DNA from: Belliella filtrata
GTDB lineage: Bacteria > Bacteroidota > Bacteroidia > Cytophagales > Cyclobacteriaceae
Assembly: GCF_022549775.1 (NCBI RefSeq)
Contig: NZ_JAKZGP010000005.1
Location: 1 to 64,000, forward strand
Length of the DNA: 64,000 bases
Direction: 5' to 3'
Shown here: one piece after another, positions 1-9,056 of the stretch
How positions within the stretch are numbered: position 1 is the stretch's first letter
Layout of the letters: each line of letters starts with the position of its first letter
Position numbers and translations under genes: made by a program
Notes under the pieces: model-generated
Databases searched by the model: none
Seen by the model: only the letters and a program-made list of their open reading frames with translations
Told to the model about the DNA's origin: nothing

Positions 1-804
1 AATACCAATAATCCACGCTGTTTTTCCCCACAAAAAAATGTGGATAAACCAACTTTAAAGCTGATTTTCGTACATTAACATACAAATACGCGTCAATACG
101 CTACAAAGGAGCACAAGACTCCAAATATTTGAATATTGGTCAGTAAATAATGTACCTGAGTAGTTACACTAATTTTAATAGTCCTCAAAAAAACAAAACT
201 GTTATCAGTTTGAATGAAGATTTCTTTAGATAACTCTATTTGTTTAATTTACTGTCAATTAGAGGTCGTTTACAGTGCTTTAGCAATGATCAAATGCTTT
301 CATGCCAACTGGTAAATTAATTTCTTTTACGCTTTGAAAATGTAAATGTAATTCTCATTAGTCAAGTTTAAAAAGGCAAGTGATCTTGCCTTTTGAGGTA
401 GAATTTACACATTCTGTAGCTTTTTTGCGTCTCAATCAATTTCCATTGGAAGATATCTTCTAGATTTTAAGACAATCAAAGAGTTAGTTTTTGATTACAA
501 AAGAGAGAGGGTATAATCAACACGAGTTCAAAAAGCCTTTATATGTAATTATCCTTATTTATACATATATGAATGTATTTATTTGATTTGTCTCACAAAA
601 ACTTAGTAAATCAAATTTATAAAAACTGGTATAACCCTAGAGGCTACCATACAATTAATGGATGGGCATAATAGTGGAGCCACCTTAATCACTTGGCGAA
701 ACTTTTGTAAAGTTAATTACATATGACCATACTAGATGTTGGTCAAAAATTAAAAATCCTCAAATACCATTTGCTATAAAAAATAAAAAAGCCAAAAAAA
801 AACT
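1..804. other. gene-free AT-rich stretch
   Basis: I see no convincing coding region in this stretch before the first gene. It contains one hairpin (371-394), listed separately, and otherwise AT-rich sequence. The region just before 805 presumably carries the promoter of the SDR gene, but I could not assign a convincing -33/-7 pair. Confidence 0.5.
371..394 (+). terminator. hairpin, probable terminator
   Basis: A perfect 10-bp stem (aaaaggcaag / cttgcctttt) closes a 4-nt loop. The right arm ends in four T. It probably terminates a gene left of the window. The short T tract makes strength and direction uncertain. Confidence 0.5.
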
Positions 805-1653
805 ATGAAAAAGCCAACTGAATTTCCAGAACAACATCAGGATTTGCCTGGGTATGAAAATGAAATGAAACCTAAACCGGAGGTTATTAAAGACTCTTAT
901 AAAGGGAATGGTAAATTAAAAGAGAAAACAGTATTGATTACAGGTGGAGACAGTGGAATCGGTAGGAGTGCAGCTGTACATGCAGCTAGAGAAGGTGCTA
1001 ACCTTGCGATAATTTTCTTAAGTGAGGAAGAAGATGCTAAAGAATCACAACGTTTGATTGAATATGAAGGTGCCAAATGTATCCTGCTGATGGGTGATAT
1101 TAGAGATAGAGAATTTTGTAAAATGGCAGTGAAGAAGGTTGTGGAAGCATTTGGTAAAGTAGATGTGCTTATAAATAATGCAGCCATTCAACATCCTAAG
1201 GATTCTATTTTGGATATTGAAATTGAAGATTTGAAGGAGACATTTGAAACTAATATTTATTCATTCTTTTATTTGGTTCAAGAGATTTTACCTCAAATGA
1301 CTTCAGGAGATTCCATCATTAATACCACCTCAGTTACTGCATATGAAGGCAATCAGTCATTGATTGATTATTCAAGTACCAAAGGAGCAATAATGGCATT
1401 CACTAGATCACTTTCTCAAAGTTTGGCAAGTAAAGGTATAAGGGTAAATGCCGTAGCTCCAGGGCCAATCTGGACACCACTTATTGTTGCGACTTTTGAA
1501 GACAATAAAGAGTTTGGGCAAGATACACCGATGCAACGTGCCGGACAACCATCTGAAGTTGGACCTGCCTTTGTATTTTTGGCTTCTGAAGATAGTAGCT
1601 ACATGACAGGTCAGGTATTGCACATTAATGGGGGTAAGATTATTGGGGGTTGA
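805..1653 (+). CDS. SDR family oxidoreductase (YghA/YhdG-like)
   Basis: Predicted cytoplasmic NAD(P)-dependent short-chain dehydrogenase of 282 residues. The nucleotide-binding motif TGGDSGIG lies near residue 46, NNAA near 124 and the catalytic YSSTK near 188, with the upstream Ser in TTSVTAYEG. An N-terminal extension of about 40 residues rich in Pro and Glu (FPEQHQDLPG) is typical of the YghA/general-stress-protein-39 subgroup, which is longer than a classical 250-residue SDR. The ATG follows an A-rich stretch without a Shine-Dalgarno sequence, as is usual in Bacteroidota. The gene stands alone. Its substrate cannot be read from the sequence; relatives act on sugars, alcohols or aldehydes. 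Confidence 0.9.
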   Translation: MKKPTEFPEQHQDLPGYENEMKPKPEVIKDSYKGNGKLKEKTVLITGGDSGIGRSAAVHAAREGANLAIIFLSEEEDAKESQRLIEYEGAKCILLMGDIRDREFCKMAVKKVVEAFGKVDVLINNAAIQHPKDSILDIEIEDLKETFETNIYSFFYLVQEILPQMTSGDSIINTTSVTAYEGNQSLIDYSSTKGAIMAFTRSLSQSLASKGIRVNAVAPGPIWTPLIVATFEDNKEFGQDTPMQRAGQPSEVGPAFVFLASEDSSYMTGQVLHINGGKIIGG

Positions 1654-2364
1654 CATTGAATCACATTTAATCCATTTTGAGAACGAATTCAAAGCTATGA
1701 CAGAATTGATTTCTGAAGAATCGATATTTCGTAAATAATATTGTTCAATAAGTGATGTAGTCGTTCTCTTTTTTTTCAAACTTCCACATTGAAAAAAGAC
1801 TTGTCCCAAATGAAATATCATCTTAGCAAAATAAAACCAAATCTTACGAGTAGTCTCTTTTAAATTTGAAAAGGTATGATAGAACTTAAACCATACTTTG
1901 AATCTATTCTAGAAATTCTGGTATAACCATCAATCAAAATTGAAAAAGCTAGTCTAGAATATTTGCTATTATCATCACGGCTAGTAAAAATTATTGGTAT
2001 TAGGAATGTGTCATTTTGTGATTAATGGGTGACAAAATGAAACAAATTTTTTAGTGAAAAATTACATCTTACCCCTTTAAAGCGTCTTTAAGGAGAATTA
2101 TTATTTGGTTCATTATTTGGAAAACCTTATTAAATGATATTATTCTGCTAAAGTTTATAGAAATAGCTATTGAGGTTTTCAGCTAATTGAACACCATTTC
2201 TTTTTTTAAGGATATGGTACTGATTTTCCATAATGGCTGACAAATAAGCGAAATCAATAATTTAATTTCTTAACCTCAATAGGAGTTCTAATGTCATTTT
2301 AGTCTTTTGACACATCCATTTGGCTAACCCTAGTATTTCAACTTTAACCTTAAATTTCAAAGAA
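1654..2364. other. long gene-free region upstream of the glycan genes
   Basis: About 700 bp of AT-rich DNA with stop codons in all frames and no ORF with recognisable content. It must hold the promoter of the glycosyltransferase-glf run. I see no strong hairpin or repeat. Confidence 0.4.
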
Positions 2365-3519
2365 ATGAATTTAGAAAATGTAGCAGCAGAATTATGTGAG
2401 GATAAAACAATAAATAATTTTGTCTTGAATCAATCTAAAAAAGTATTCTCGAATCAATGTGATTATGATATGGTTGTCTTTTGCCATCTAAGGTGGGACT
2501 TTGTCTACCAGAGACCACAACACATCATCAGCAGGTTTTCTCATGAATTGAAAGTGCTTTTTGTCGAGGAGCCTGTTGATAGAATTGAAAAAGGAAGCTT
2601 AGTTTTTGAAGTAAATCCAAACCTGCATGTTTTTCAACCCAATATTTCAGATTTAACAAAGCTACCTGATTTGCTTTCGAAATTTTTTAGGATTAATAAT
2701 ACGGCCATTGCTTGGTTTTATTCACCTTCATTTGTAGGAGTTTTGAGCGAGTTTTTATTCTCATTAGTTGTGTACGATTGTATGGATGAGCTATCGCTTT
2801 TTAAGGGAGCTTCTTCAGAGTTGATCTTCCAGGAAAAGTTATTGCTTAGTAGGGCATCAATAGTATTTACAGGAGGGAAATCACTCTTTGAAGCAAAATC
2901 TATCTTGCACCCTAATGTGTTTTGTTTCCCTAGCTCTGTCGATATTGCACATTTTTCAAAAGCAAAAAATGGTATATCAATTCCTTCTGAATTGTCATCA
3001 ATACCTTCACCAGTCATAGGATACTTTGGGGTACTAGATGAAAGACTTGATTTTGAATTGATAAGGAAAACAGCAGAAATACTACCTAAATGTTCGTTTG
3101 TCTTTATTGGTCCCGTGGTGAAAATTGGTATGGAAGAACTCCCCAGACTCACTAATATACACTACTTGGGAATCAAACCTTATACACAGTTACCATATTA
3201 CCTTAAAGGCTTCGATATAGCCATGATGCCTTTTGCTTTGAACGAATCGACAAGGTTTATAAGTCCCACTAAGACCTTGGAATACATGAGTGCTGGAAAA
3301 CCAATTATTTCAACTGCAATTAAAGACGTTGTTAGAGATTATTCAAGTATTGTAAAATTTATTTCATCTGCAGATGATTTTGCTTTTGAGGTCAAGAGAA
3401 TATTGGCTGATGAAGCACAAAAAATGAATGATCACTACGAAGCAATTCTCAAAAGGACTTCTTGGGATATTACGGTAAGTAGTATGAAATCCATAATAAA
3501 TGAGACCATAGAGAAATGA
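2365..3519 (+). CDS. glycosyltransferase, GT4-like
   Basis: Predicted cytoplasmic or membrane-associated glycosyltransferase of GT-B type. The N-terminal part has the sequence HLRWDFVYQRPQHI, common in a Bacteroidota family of glycosyltransferases. The C-terminal donor-binding region has SPTKTLEYMSAGKPI, the usual P-x-K-x-x-E-x-x-x-x-G-K-P pattern of GT4 enzymes. A TTG 45 bases upstream (2320) is in frame; I prefer the ATG at 2365. The stop overlaps the glf start by 4 bases (ATGA), so the two are translationally coupled. The partnership with glf suggests that it uses UDP-galactofuranose or builds a glycan containing it. The acceptor is unknown. Confidence 0.8.
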   Translation: MNLENVAAELCEDKTINNFVLNQSKKVFSNQCDYDMVVFCHLRWDFVYQRPQHIISRFSHELKVLFVEEPVDRIEKGSLVFEVNPNLHVFQPNISDLTKLPDLLSKFFRINNTAIAWFYSPSFVGVLSEFLFSLVVYDCMDELSLFKGASSELIFQEKLLLSRASIVFTGGKSLFEAKSILHPNVFCFPSSVDIAHFSKAKNGISIPSELSSIPSPVIGYFGVLDERLDFELIRKTAEILPKCSFVFIGPVVKIGMEELPRLTNIHYLGIKPYTQLPYYLKGFDIAMMPFALNESTRFISPTKTLEYMSAGKPIISTAIKDVVRDYSSIVKFISSADDFAFEVKRILADEAQKMNDHYEAILKRTSWDITVSSMKSIINETIEK

Positions 3520-4655
3520 AGAAAAATGAAATAGTTATCGTTGGAGCAGGTATTTCAGGAGCTGTCTTAGCAGAAAGGTATGCCAATGCAGGAAAGAAAG
3601 TTATGCTGTTAGAAAAACGCGAGCATATAGCTGGAAATTGTTATGATTATGTTGATGATAATGGGATTTTAGTGTCCAAGTATGGAGCTCACCTTTTTCA
3701 CACAAATGATCAAGAAGTGTGGGAATATGTGAATCGTTTCACACAGTGGTATCCTTGGGAGCATAAGGTAATTGCTAAGGTGGATGATAAAACTGTGCCT
3801 ATTCCAGTAAATATCAAAACAGTAAACATGCTTTTTGATTTAAAACTTCAGACTAAGGAGGATATGGAAAAATGGCTTCAAAATAACAGGATACCTTTTG
3901 ATAATCCGAAAAATGGAGAAGAAACAGTTTTGAATAAAGTTGGCCCTGTGATTTATGAAAAAATGTTTAAGCATTATACCAAAAAACAATGGGATAAATA
4001 CCCGATTGAGCTTGACGCTGAGGTATTGGAAAGAATTCCTGTAAGAATCGATGATGATTGTCGCTATTTTTCTGATAAATATCAGGCATTACCTAAAGAA
4101 GGTTACACCAAATTATTTGAAAAAATGCTTTCAAATCCAAACATTTCCGTGCGACTCAATACCGACTATTTTGACATTGAAGATCACTTAGCCGATTTTG
4201 AAAAACTTTTTTTCACAGGACCTATTGATCAATTTTTTGCTTTCAAAAAAGAGTTCGACGAAAAGCTTGAATATAGATCTATCAATTTTGAATTTGAATC
4301 TATAGATGCTGCGTTTTTTCAAGAAAATTCAGTAGTAAATTATCCTGGAATGGAACATGGTTTTACCAGAATAGTCGAATACAAGCATTTCGGAAACCAA
4401 ACTGCAGAGAAGACAACAATCTCAAGAGAGTATACCGTAGCAAGTGGGGAGCCCTATTATCCTGTTCCTAACGAGAGAAATAGAAAGGTTTATCAAGCAT
4501 ACAAAGCTGAAGCCGAAAAACTCAAAAACATATACTTTGTTGGAAGACTTGCAAACTACAAATACTTTAACATGGATCAAGCGTTTAAAAATGCGCTTAA
4601 ATTGTATGACAAGCTGGAATCCCTTGGAGAACAAAATAGCAATTTAACTTCATAA
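3516..4655 (+). CDS. glf: UDP-galactopyranose mutase
   Basis: Flavoenzyme interconverting UDP-galactopyranose and UDP-galactofuranose in the cytoplasm, the only known source of the galactofuranose donor. The N-terminal FAD-binding fold starts with VGAGISGAVLAERYA (residues 8-22), followed by EKREHIAGNCYD. The characteristic YGAHLFHT is near residue 54, and the C-terminal FAD-contacting GRLANYKYFNMDQA near residue 350. The length of 379 is normal for the family. It overlaps the preceding glycosyltransferase by 4 bases and is followed after 3 bases by the GH1-like gene, so all three form one transcription unit. Confidence 0.95.
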   Translation: MKKNEIVIVGAGISGAVLAERYANAGKKVMLLEKREHIAGNCYDYVDDNGILVSKYGAHLFHTNDQEVWEYVNRFTQWYPWEHKVIAKVDDKTVPIPVNIKTVNMLFDLKLQTKEDMEKWLQNNRIPFDNPKNGEETVLNKVGPVIYEKMFKHYTKKQWDKYPIELDAEVLERIPVRIDDDCRYFSDKYQALPKEGYTKLFEKMLSNPNISVRLNTDYFDIEDHLADFEKLFFTGPIDQFFAFKKEFDEKLEYRSINFEFESIDAAFFQENSVVNYPGMEHGFTRIVEYKHFGNQTAEKTTISREYTVASGEPYYPVPNERNRKVYQAYKAEAEKLKNIYFVGRLANYKYFNMDQAFKNALKLYDKLESLGEQNSNLTS

Positions 4656-4658
4656 AAG

Positions 4659-5792
4659 ATGAAAGATTTTAAGTCTATTTTGATGGGTGGCTTTGAGTGT
4701 GCAGATCATATAAATATACATGGTGAAAGGGTTAATCTGCTTAAGGAAACAGCTCATGATATACGAGTCCTTGAAGATTACATGGAGTTAAAAAAACTTG
4801 GGATTTATACCGTCAGGGAAGGTCTATGTTGGAGTAATGTTGAATATGCACCTGGGTGCTACAATTTTGGAGAAGTGCTGTCAAGAATCCAAGCGGCGGA
4901 CAAATTGGGAATTCAGCAAATATGGGATATCATTCATTTTGGTTATCCAGATGACCTTTATCCTTCCCATCCTCAGTTTTGCAGGCGGTTTGTAAACCTT
5001 TGTCTAGAATTCTGTAAGTTCTTTAAGGCAAACTCCGATCAAGAATTACATTTGGTTCCTATTAATGAAATTGGATTCCTTTCCTGGTTGTCTGGAGAAG
5101 TAGCCAGTACAGCTCCTTTTCTAAAAAACAATGGTTGGGAAATGAAATACAAACTATGTGAAGCGGCTATTCTAGGCATCAAATGTGTCCGCAAAATACT
5201 ACCCTCAGCATTTATATACCTTGTAGAGCCTTTGGTATGGGTGCATCATGAATCTAGTGAAGATTTTCAAAGTGCAAATCAAGAAAATAGTTACCAATAC
5301 CAAGCTATGGATATAATTTTGGGTAGGATATGTCCAGAATTAGGCGGTAACTCAAGTCTTGTAGACGGATTAGGCTTTAATTATTATTGGAATTGTCAAT
5401 GGGAAATAAATTCAGGGCCTCTTCCATGGCCAGACTTATCCAATAAAAGAAAAAGACTTTCTGCATTGCTTTTAAATAGCTATGCTAGATATGATAAACC
5501 TTTGTTTATTAGTGAGACAGGTCATATTGGTATTGGACGTACTACTTGGTTTGAAGAAATAATAGAAGAATGCTTAGAAGCAGTGTATTTAGGGGTAGAT
5601 CTTCGAGGAATTTGCCTATATCCAGTGATCGATAGGCCAGATTGGGATGATCTATCTTGTTTTCACAATTCGGGTATTTTTGATTTGGACAAAAATAAAA
5701 ACAGACTTCCATACCAGTCATATTATAAATCGATTAAAGAAAAATACAACTTAGTTAAAGAAGTAATAATTGAGACGAATAGAACTTCTTGA
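4659..5792 (+). CDS. GH1-like (clan GH-A) glycoside hydrolase family protein
   Basis: A 377-residue TIM-barrel protein resembling family 1 beta-glycosidases but shorter than the usual 440-480 residues. The expected acid/base Asn-Glu pair is seen in VPINEIG (N136-E137) and a nucleophile-type Glu in FISETGH (E286). WNVEYAPG-like sequence around residue 60 and YPVIDRPDWDD near residue 330 also fit. There is no signal peptide, so it would act in the cytoplasm. It lies 3 bases after glf. Related domains occur fused to RmlD-like nucleotide-sugar reductases in other bacteria, so a role in making or trimming a galactofuranose glycan is more likely than food degradation. The substrate is inferred only from context. 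Confidence 0.75.
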   Translation: MKDFKSILMGGFECADHINIHGERVNLLKETAHDIRVLEDYMELKKLGIYTVREGLCWSNVEYAPGCYNFGEVLSRIQAADKLGIQQIWDIIHFGYPDDLYPSHPQFCRRFVNLCLEFCKFFKANSDQELHLVPINEIGFLSWLSGEVASTAPFLKNNGWEMKYKLCEAAILGIKCVRKILPSAFIYLVEPLVWVHHESSEDFQSANQENSYQYQAMDIILGRICPELGGNSSLVDGLGFNYYWNCQWEINSGPLPWPDLSNKRKRLSALLLNSYARYDKPLFISETGHIGIGRTTWFEEIIEECLEAVYLGVDLRGICLYPVIDRPDWDDLSCFHNSGIFDLDKNKNRLPYQSYYKSIKEKYNLVKEVIIETNRTS

Positions 5793-5911
5793 TTATGATT
5801 GTCATATTTTAAGCAATTATTTGTTTATACATTTTTTTCCAATGAACATTACTCATAGGTTAAATCTGTTAAGGCATTGATGTGGATTTGCTTATCATTC
5901 TTGAATTTATT

Positions 5912-6487
5912 TTATGGTTTGAGATCGAGTTCGTCTTCATCAGGGAAATCAATTGGAGGAACTTCTTCATCAGGTGTTTCCACGATAGGTTTCTCTTGGG
6001 TTTCCTCAAATTCTTCATTAGTTTCATCTGAATCTGGAAGTTCTTTCAATGGATGGTCAGGATCATATTCATCGATATCATCAGGGATATCGAATTCATC
6101 ATTTTTTTTGTTTTTTTCTGATTCCCAAACTTCGTCTGTTTGAGTTATTTCTTCCTCTGTGATATCTTTGTCCCAATCATCATCTTCCTCTAAAGGAAAT
6201 ATATCCTCTTTTTTTGATGAATCTTCATGGTCGGTTTCTTCTGTATTGGTATCTGGATGTACTGGATCTTCAGGATTTGATTTGTCAGTTTGCCCCCCAC
6301 TATCAGGTGTATTATCGCTACCAGGAAATATGTCATCATACCCTCTGTTTTCTTCATCGGGCTCTTCAATTCTTGGTTGTGCTCTCCCATCTTTTCTAGG
6401 AATTTGGGCAAATTCTAGTAGGCCAAATACTTTTTTTAATGATATTTGTATGCAAGGTATATTGAAACCAATATTCATGATATTCAT
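5912..6487 (-). CDS. very acidic hypothetical protein
   Basis: Unrecognised protein of 191 residues. After about 30 ordinary residues, with hydrophobic stretches and FAQIPRKDGRAQPRI, the rest is dominated by Asp, Glu, Pro and Thr with almost no hydrophobic residues, so it is probably disordered and strongly negative. The reading frame is open over its whole length, while the opposite strand gives only Ser-rich low-complexity frames that are broken. An alternative start is M4 (6478). No signal peptide or lipobox is seen. It lies convergent to the GH1-like gene. It could bind cations or basic proteins, but no function can be assigned. Confidence 0.55.
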   Translation of the reverse strand: MNIMNIGFNIPCIQISLKKVFGLLEFAQIPRKDGRAQPRIEEPDEENRGYDDIFPGSDNTPDSGGQTDKSNPEDPVHPDTNTEETDHEDSSKKEDIFPLEEDDDWDKDITEEEITQTDEVWESEKNKKNDEFDIPDDIDEYDPDHPLKELPDSDETNEEFEETQEKPIVETPDEEVPPIDFPDEDELDLKP

Positions 6488-6635
6488 AATTTATATGTTT
6501 ATGTAGTTATGGTTATGAATGTTTTACAATCAATAAATTTTAAGTACTGTCCGCTAACTTCATAGGTAAAAAGCGAGTTTGTAGTTTGTTTTTGTCTTTA
6601 TGTTCATTTATTGAAAAGGAGAAGCTTGCGGTTTA

Positions 6636-6728
6636 TTATCTATTTCTTTTACGTTTTCCTATTACTCCAATGACAATCAATATTCCTAGGAAAAGGAACA
6701 GGCCGAGTATTATTAATTCGATTCCCAT
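6636..6728 (-). CDS. 30-residue single-span membrane microprotein
   Basis: A short frame encodes 30 residues: MGIELIILGLFLFLG, then a second hydrophobic half, and a basic tail GKRKRNR, ending in two consecutive TAA codons. This is one transmembrane helix with a positively charged C-terminus expected to face the cytoplasm. Such tiny proteins are often missed. It lies about 150 bases upstream of the acidic protein gene on the same strand and could share its transcript. It resembles the small hydrophobic proteins common in Bacteroidota but I recognise no named family. Chance cannot be excluded for so short a frame. Confidence 0.4.
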   Translation of the reverse strand: MGIELIILGLFLFLGILIVIGVIGKRKRNR

Positions 6729-7303
6729 AATTTCTATTTTTAGAATTTTAATAAAATCATAAAGCCAACTCTTTGAATTAGTTTTATGATTTGAACCAGT
6801 GCAAGAGTGTAACCATTAAATTTAACAAGGTGTATTGATGCTAACTGAAATGAGATCTTAACCCAATCAAAACATGAGATATTCGTAATTAAGGCTAATT
6901 TTAGCTTAAAAAGTAAGCTTTTAAATTTTGATAGTCTTGAGAAGCTGTATTGATGAATTTAAAAGTAAATAGTGGTTTTATAAGGGCAAATTGTTACTTC
7001 AAGACCACAGAAATAATTTTTTACACTGAAATCATGGAGTAAAGAAGACAGAAATTAGATGAATATTCTTCTTTTTAATAGCAACAATTTGAAGTGTAAC
7101 AAGTGCTTTAAAGCTAATTTATAAGGCTCTTTTGTGACCATTAGGTTTTTTATATATAGGAATAATGCTTTTAAATTTTGACAAAATTAAAATTAAGATA
7201 GCTTAGGAAGATTCTATTTTTTCTTTCTTTTCTGGTGTCTTATTTGAATCTATCTAAAGCTGAACCGAATTAAAATTTTCAACTATTTAAATTGGATGTT
7301 AAG
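6729..7303. other. gene-free intergenic region
   Basis: About 570 bp of AT-rich DNA between the divergent microprotein and flavoprotein genes. I see no coding frame, repeat or strong hairpin. It presumably holds both promoters. Confidence 0.4.
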
Positions 7304-8035
7304 ATGAGTGGATCAAATAATTTTAATGAAATAAGTGCAGTATTTGTTAACTGTACTTTAGAAAAGTCACCTAGGATAAGTCATACCTCAAGGCTGATTA
7401 ATGTATCCAAAGGAATCATGGAGCGAGAAGGTGTAAAAGTAGAAGAAATAAGGCTGATTGACCATCAAATTCCTCCTGGAATATATCCAGACATGACTAA
7501 ATATGGTTGGGAAATTGATGAATGGATGTCAATTTATCAGAAAATAATAGTTGCAGATATTTTGATTTTGGCAAGTCCAATTTGGTTAGGTGAAAAATCA
7601 TCGGAAGCCAAGAAGTTAATTGAAAGGTTAGATGCAATGAGTGATAAGACCAACGAAAAAGGGCAAAATATATACTATGGCAAAGTTGCAGGATGTCTTA
7701 TTACGGGAAATGAAGATGGGATAAAGCATAGTGCAATGGGGATTTTGTATTCTTTACAGCATTTAGGATTTACCATTCCTCCGCAAGCAGATAGCGGTTG
7801 GATAGGAGAGGTTGGGCCAGGTCCAAGTTACGGTGATACAGAATATAATGGAGAGAAAATATTTCCACCCAAAGGTTATGATGCTGATTTTACTAACAAA
7901 ATGACAACATTCATGACTTACAACCTTTTACATTTATCCTCAATATTGAAGCAACACGGAGGATATCCAGCTTACGGAAACTCGAATGATCAATGGAATG
8001 AAGGTAATCGATGGCAATTCAAAGCGCCATTTTAG
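7304..8035 (+). CDS. flavodoxin-fold NAD(P)H-dependent FMN reductase family protein
   Basis: Predicted cytoplasmic flavoprotein of about 243 residues. The N-terminal beta strand and phosphate-binding loop region AVFVNCTLEKSPRISHTSRL and the strand-turn ADILILASPIWLGEKSS (P-x-W motif) are those of the NADPH-dependent FMN reductase/flavodoxin family, followed by a GCLITGNEDG strand. A TTG 12 bases upstream (7292) is in frame; I chose the ATG. The C-terminal 60 residues (LLHLSSILKQHGGYPAYGN) are typical of a bacterial subgroup annotated as flavodoxin family protein. It may reduce quinones or other small oxidants. It is monocistronic. Confidence 0.8.
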   Translation: MSGSNNFNEISAVFVNCTLEKSPRISHTSRLINVSKGIMEREGVKVEEIRLIDHQIPPGIYPDMTKYGWEIDEWMSIYQKIIVADILILASPIWLGEKSSEAKKLIERLDAMSDKTNEKGQNIYYGKVAGCLITGNEDGIKHSAMGILYSLQHLGFTIPPQADSGWIGEVGPGPSYGDTEYNGEKIFPPKGYDADFTNKMTTFMTYNLLHLSSILKQHGGYPAYGNSNDQWNEGNRWQFKAPF

Positions 8036-8126
8036 TTATGGGATAAATCTTCAAAGGGAATAAACCTTGTTTTCTAGTTCTTTGTGTGTTTGTTATCCAA
8101 TTATCTTTAGTAAAACAGCTATAAAG

Positions 8127-8276
8127 ATGATCGATCTGATAAAAAAACGACCAGATATCACTACCAAGGAGTTGGCTAATTCCCTCAAAATTTCTTACGA
8201 ACGGGTAGAATATAACTTGGCTGAAATGCAAAAAAGTGGAGTTATAAATAGAGAAGGTTCTAAAAAAGGATTCTGA
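8127..8276 (+). pseudogene. winged-helix C-terminal remnant (Schlafen/AlbA-type ATP-binding protein)
   Basis: Forty-nine residues form a single helix-turn-helix: MIDLIKKRPDITTKELANSL, then SYERVEYNLAEMQKSGVINR and a terminal EGSKKGF. This is the pattern of the C-terminal winged helix of AAA_4/Schlafen-type ATP-binding proteins, which normally continues with a Gly-His-Trp type ending. The ATP-binding part is missing upstream, so this is most likely the leftover of a deleted gene. Alternatively it is a free-standing mini-HTH protein; an in-frame upstream ATG at 8067 would add 20 residues without domain character. Confidence 0.45.
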
Positions 8277-8343
8277 GTAATTAACAAATAAACTAGTGAA
8301 AACTAAAGGCAGTATCATTATTTTTTGCACTGTGTCATAGTAG

Positions 8344-8685
8344 TTATTTTATCATATCAATTTTCTTCAATTTTTTTTCTGTAGCAAAAATTAATGCTAG
8401 CGTAAAAACTATAAATTCTGAGAAAACTATGTAACCGATAAATTTAAACGGTATTTCGCCAAAAAGCATTAATATTTGAGTTAGATAGATAATAGGAAGT
8501 AAGAAAATCCAATTCTTAAAAAAATAATTTTGTGAGACATCCCAGTTTACTTGGTTCTTCATTGACAATTTAGTCCTATAGCCAACAATTGGATTTATAG
8601 TCTTTGGCCTAACAAAATAGAAAAGAATGACTATTAAAGTAATGACAATGTTTAACACCAAAATTGCAACTAGAAATTTATTCAT
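8344..8685 (-). CDS. SdpI-like membrane protein
   Basis: A 113-residue inner-membrane protein with three hydrophobic segments (about residues 4-24, 60-78 and 83-101). Between the first two lies NPIVGYRTKLSMKN followed by a Trp, which matches the N-x-x-x-G-Y-R-T-x-x-S-x-x-x-x-x-W signature of the SdpI/YhfL family. Bacillus SdpI confers immunity to the SdpC toxin, but most family members have no known role. The gene is isolated, with no toxin-like gene beside it, so immunity is not implied here. Confidence 0.65.
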   Translation of the reverse strand: MNKFLVAILVLNIVITLIVILFYFVRPKTINPIVGYRTKLSMKNQVNWDVSQNYFFKNWIFLLPIIYLTQILMLFGEIPFKFIGYIVFSEFIVFTLALIFATEKKLKKIDMIK

Positions 8686-9056
8686 TTTTAGAAATTAAAG
8701 AATTGAAATTTTAAATTCTATTATTTTTGAAATCAATCAATATGAACTACTACTAATTTCTCTTTTATTGATAACTGTGAAATCAAATCTAATTATAATT
8801 TATTAAAACAATAAAATAAAAAATTGACACATGTAATTATCCCATACTAATAAAAAAAGCGCTATCCTTATCCTGTTCTTGAGGGATTTCAAAGATTTTG
8901 TTTCAGCGGCTAAGTGTAGATTGTATCTGTCTCCACGGCTAGGTGTAGATTGTATCTACAACTTCAATATTTTTTTGAATCGACTTTGAATAGTATTTTT
9001 CTTTTTAGAATCTGTGACCATCTGTTCGATCCGATAAATCAGCGTTCTATTCGATC
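8686..9056. other. intergenic region with REP-like repeat
   Basis: This 370-bp gap between the SdpI-like gene and hipT holds no complete gene. Its only structure is the duplicated 22-bp element at 8907-8957, described separately. Confidence 0.4.
8907..8960. repeat. duplicated palindromic (REP-like) element
   Basis: Two copies of a 22-bp sequence beginning cggctaagtgtagattgt lie at 8907-8928 and 8936-8957, differing at one base (a/g). The second copy extends into a perfect 7-bp palindrome, tgtagat-tgt-atctaca (8944-8960). Direct copies with an internal hairpin in an intergenic gap resemble REP/BIME elements mobilised by REP-associated tyrosine transposases. No transposase is present here. Confidence 0.5.

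Noticed and set aside
5877-6506. Ser-rich frames on the plus strand
   Set aside because: They are the mirror of the acidic minus-strand gene (Asp/Glu codons read backwards give Ser-rich frames) and are split into two pieces by stops. The minus-strand frame is continuous.
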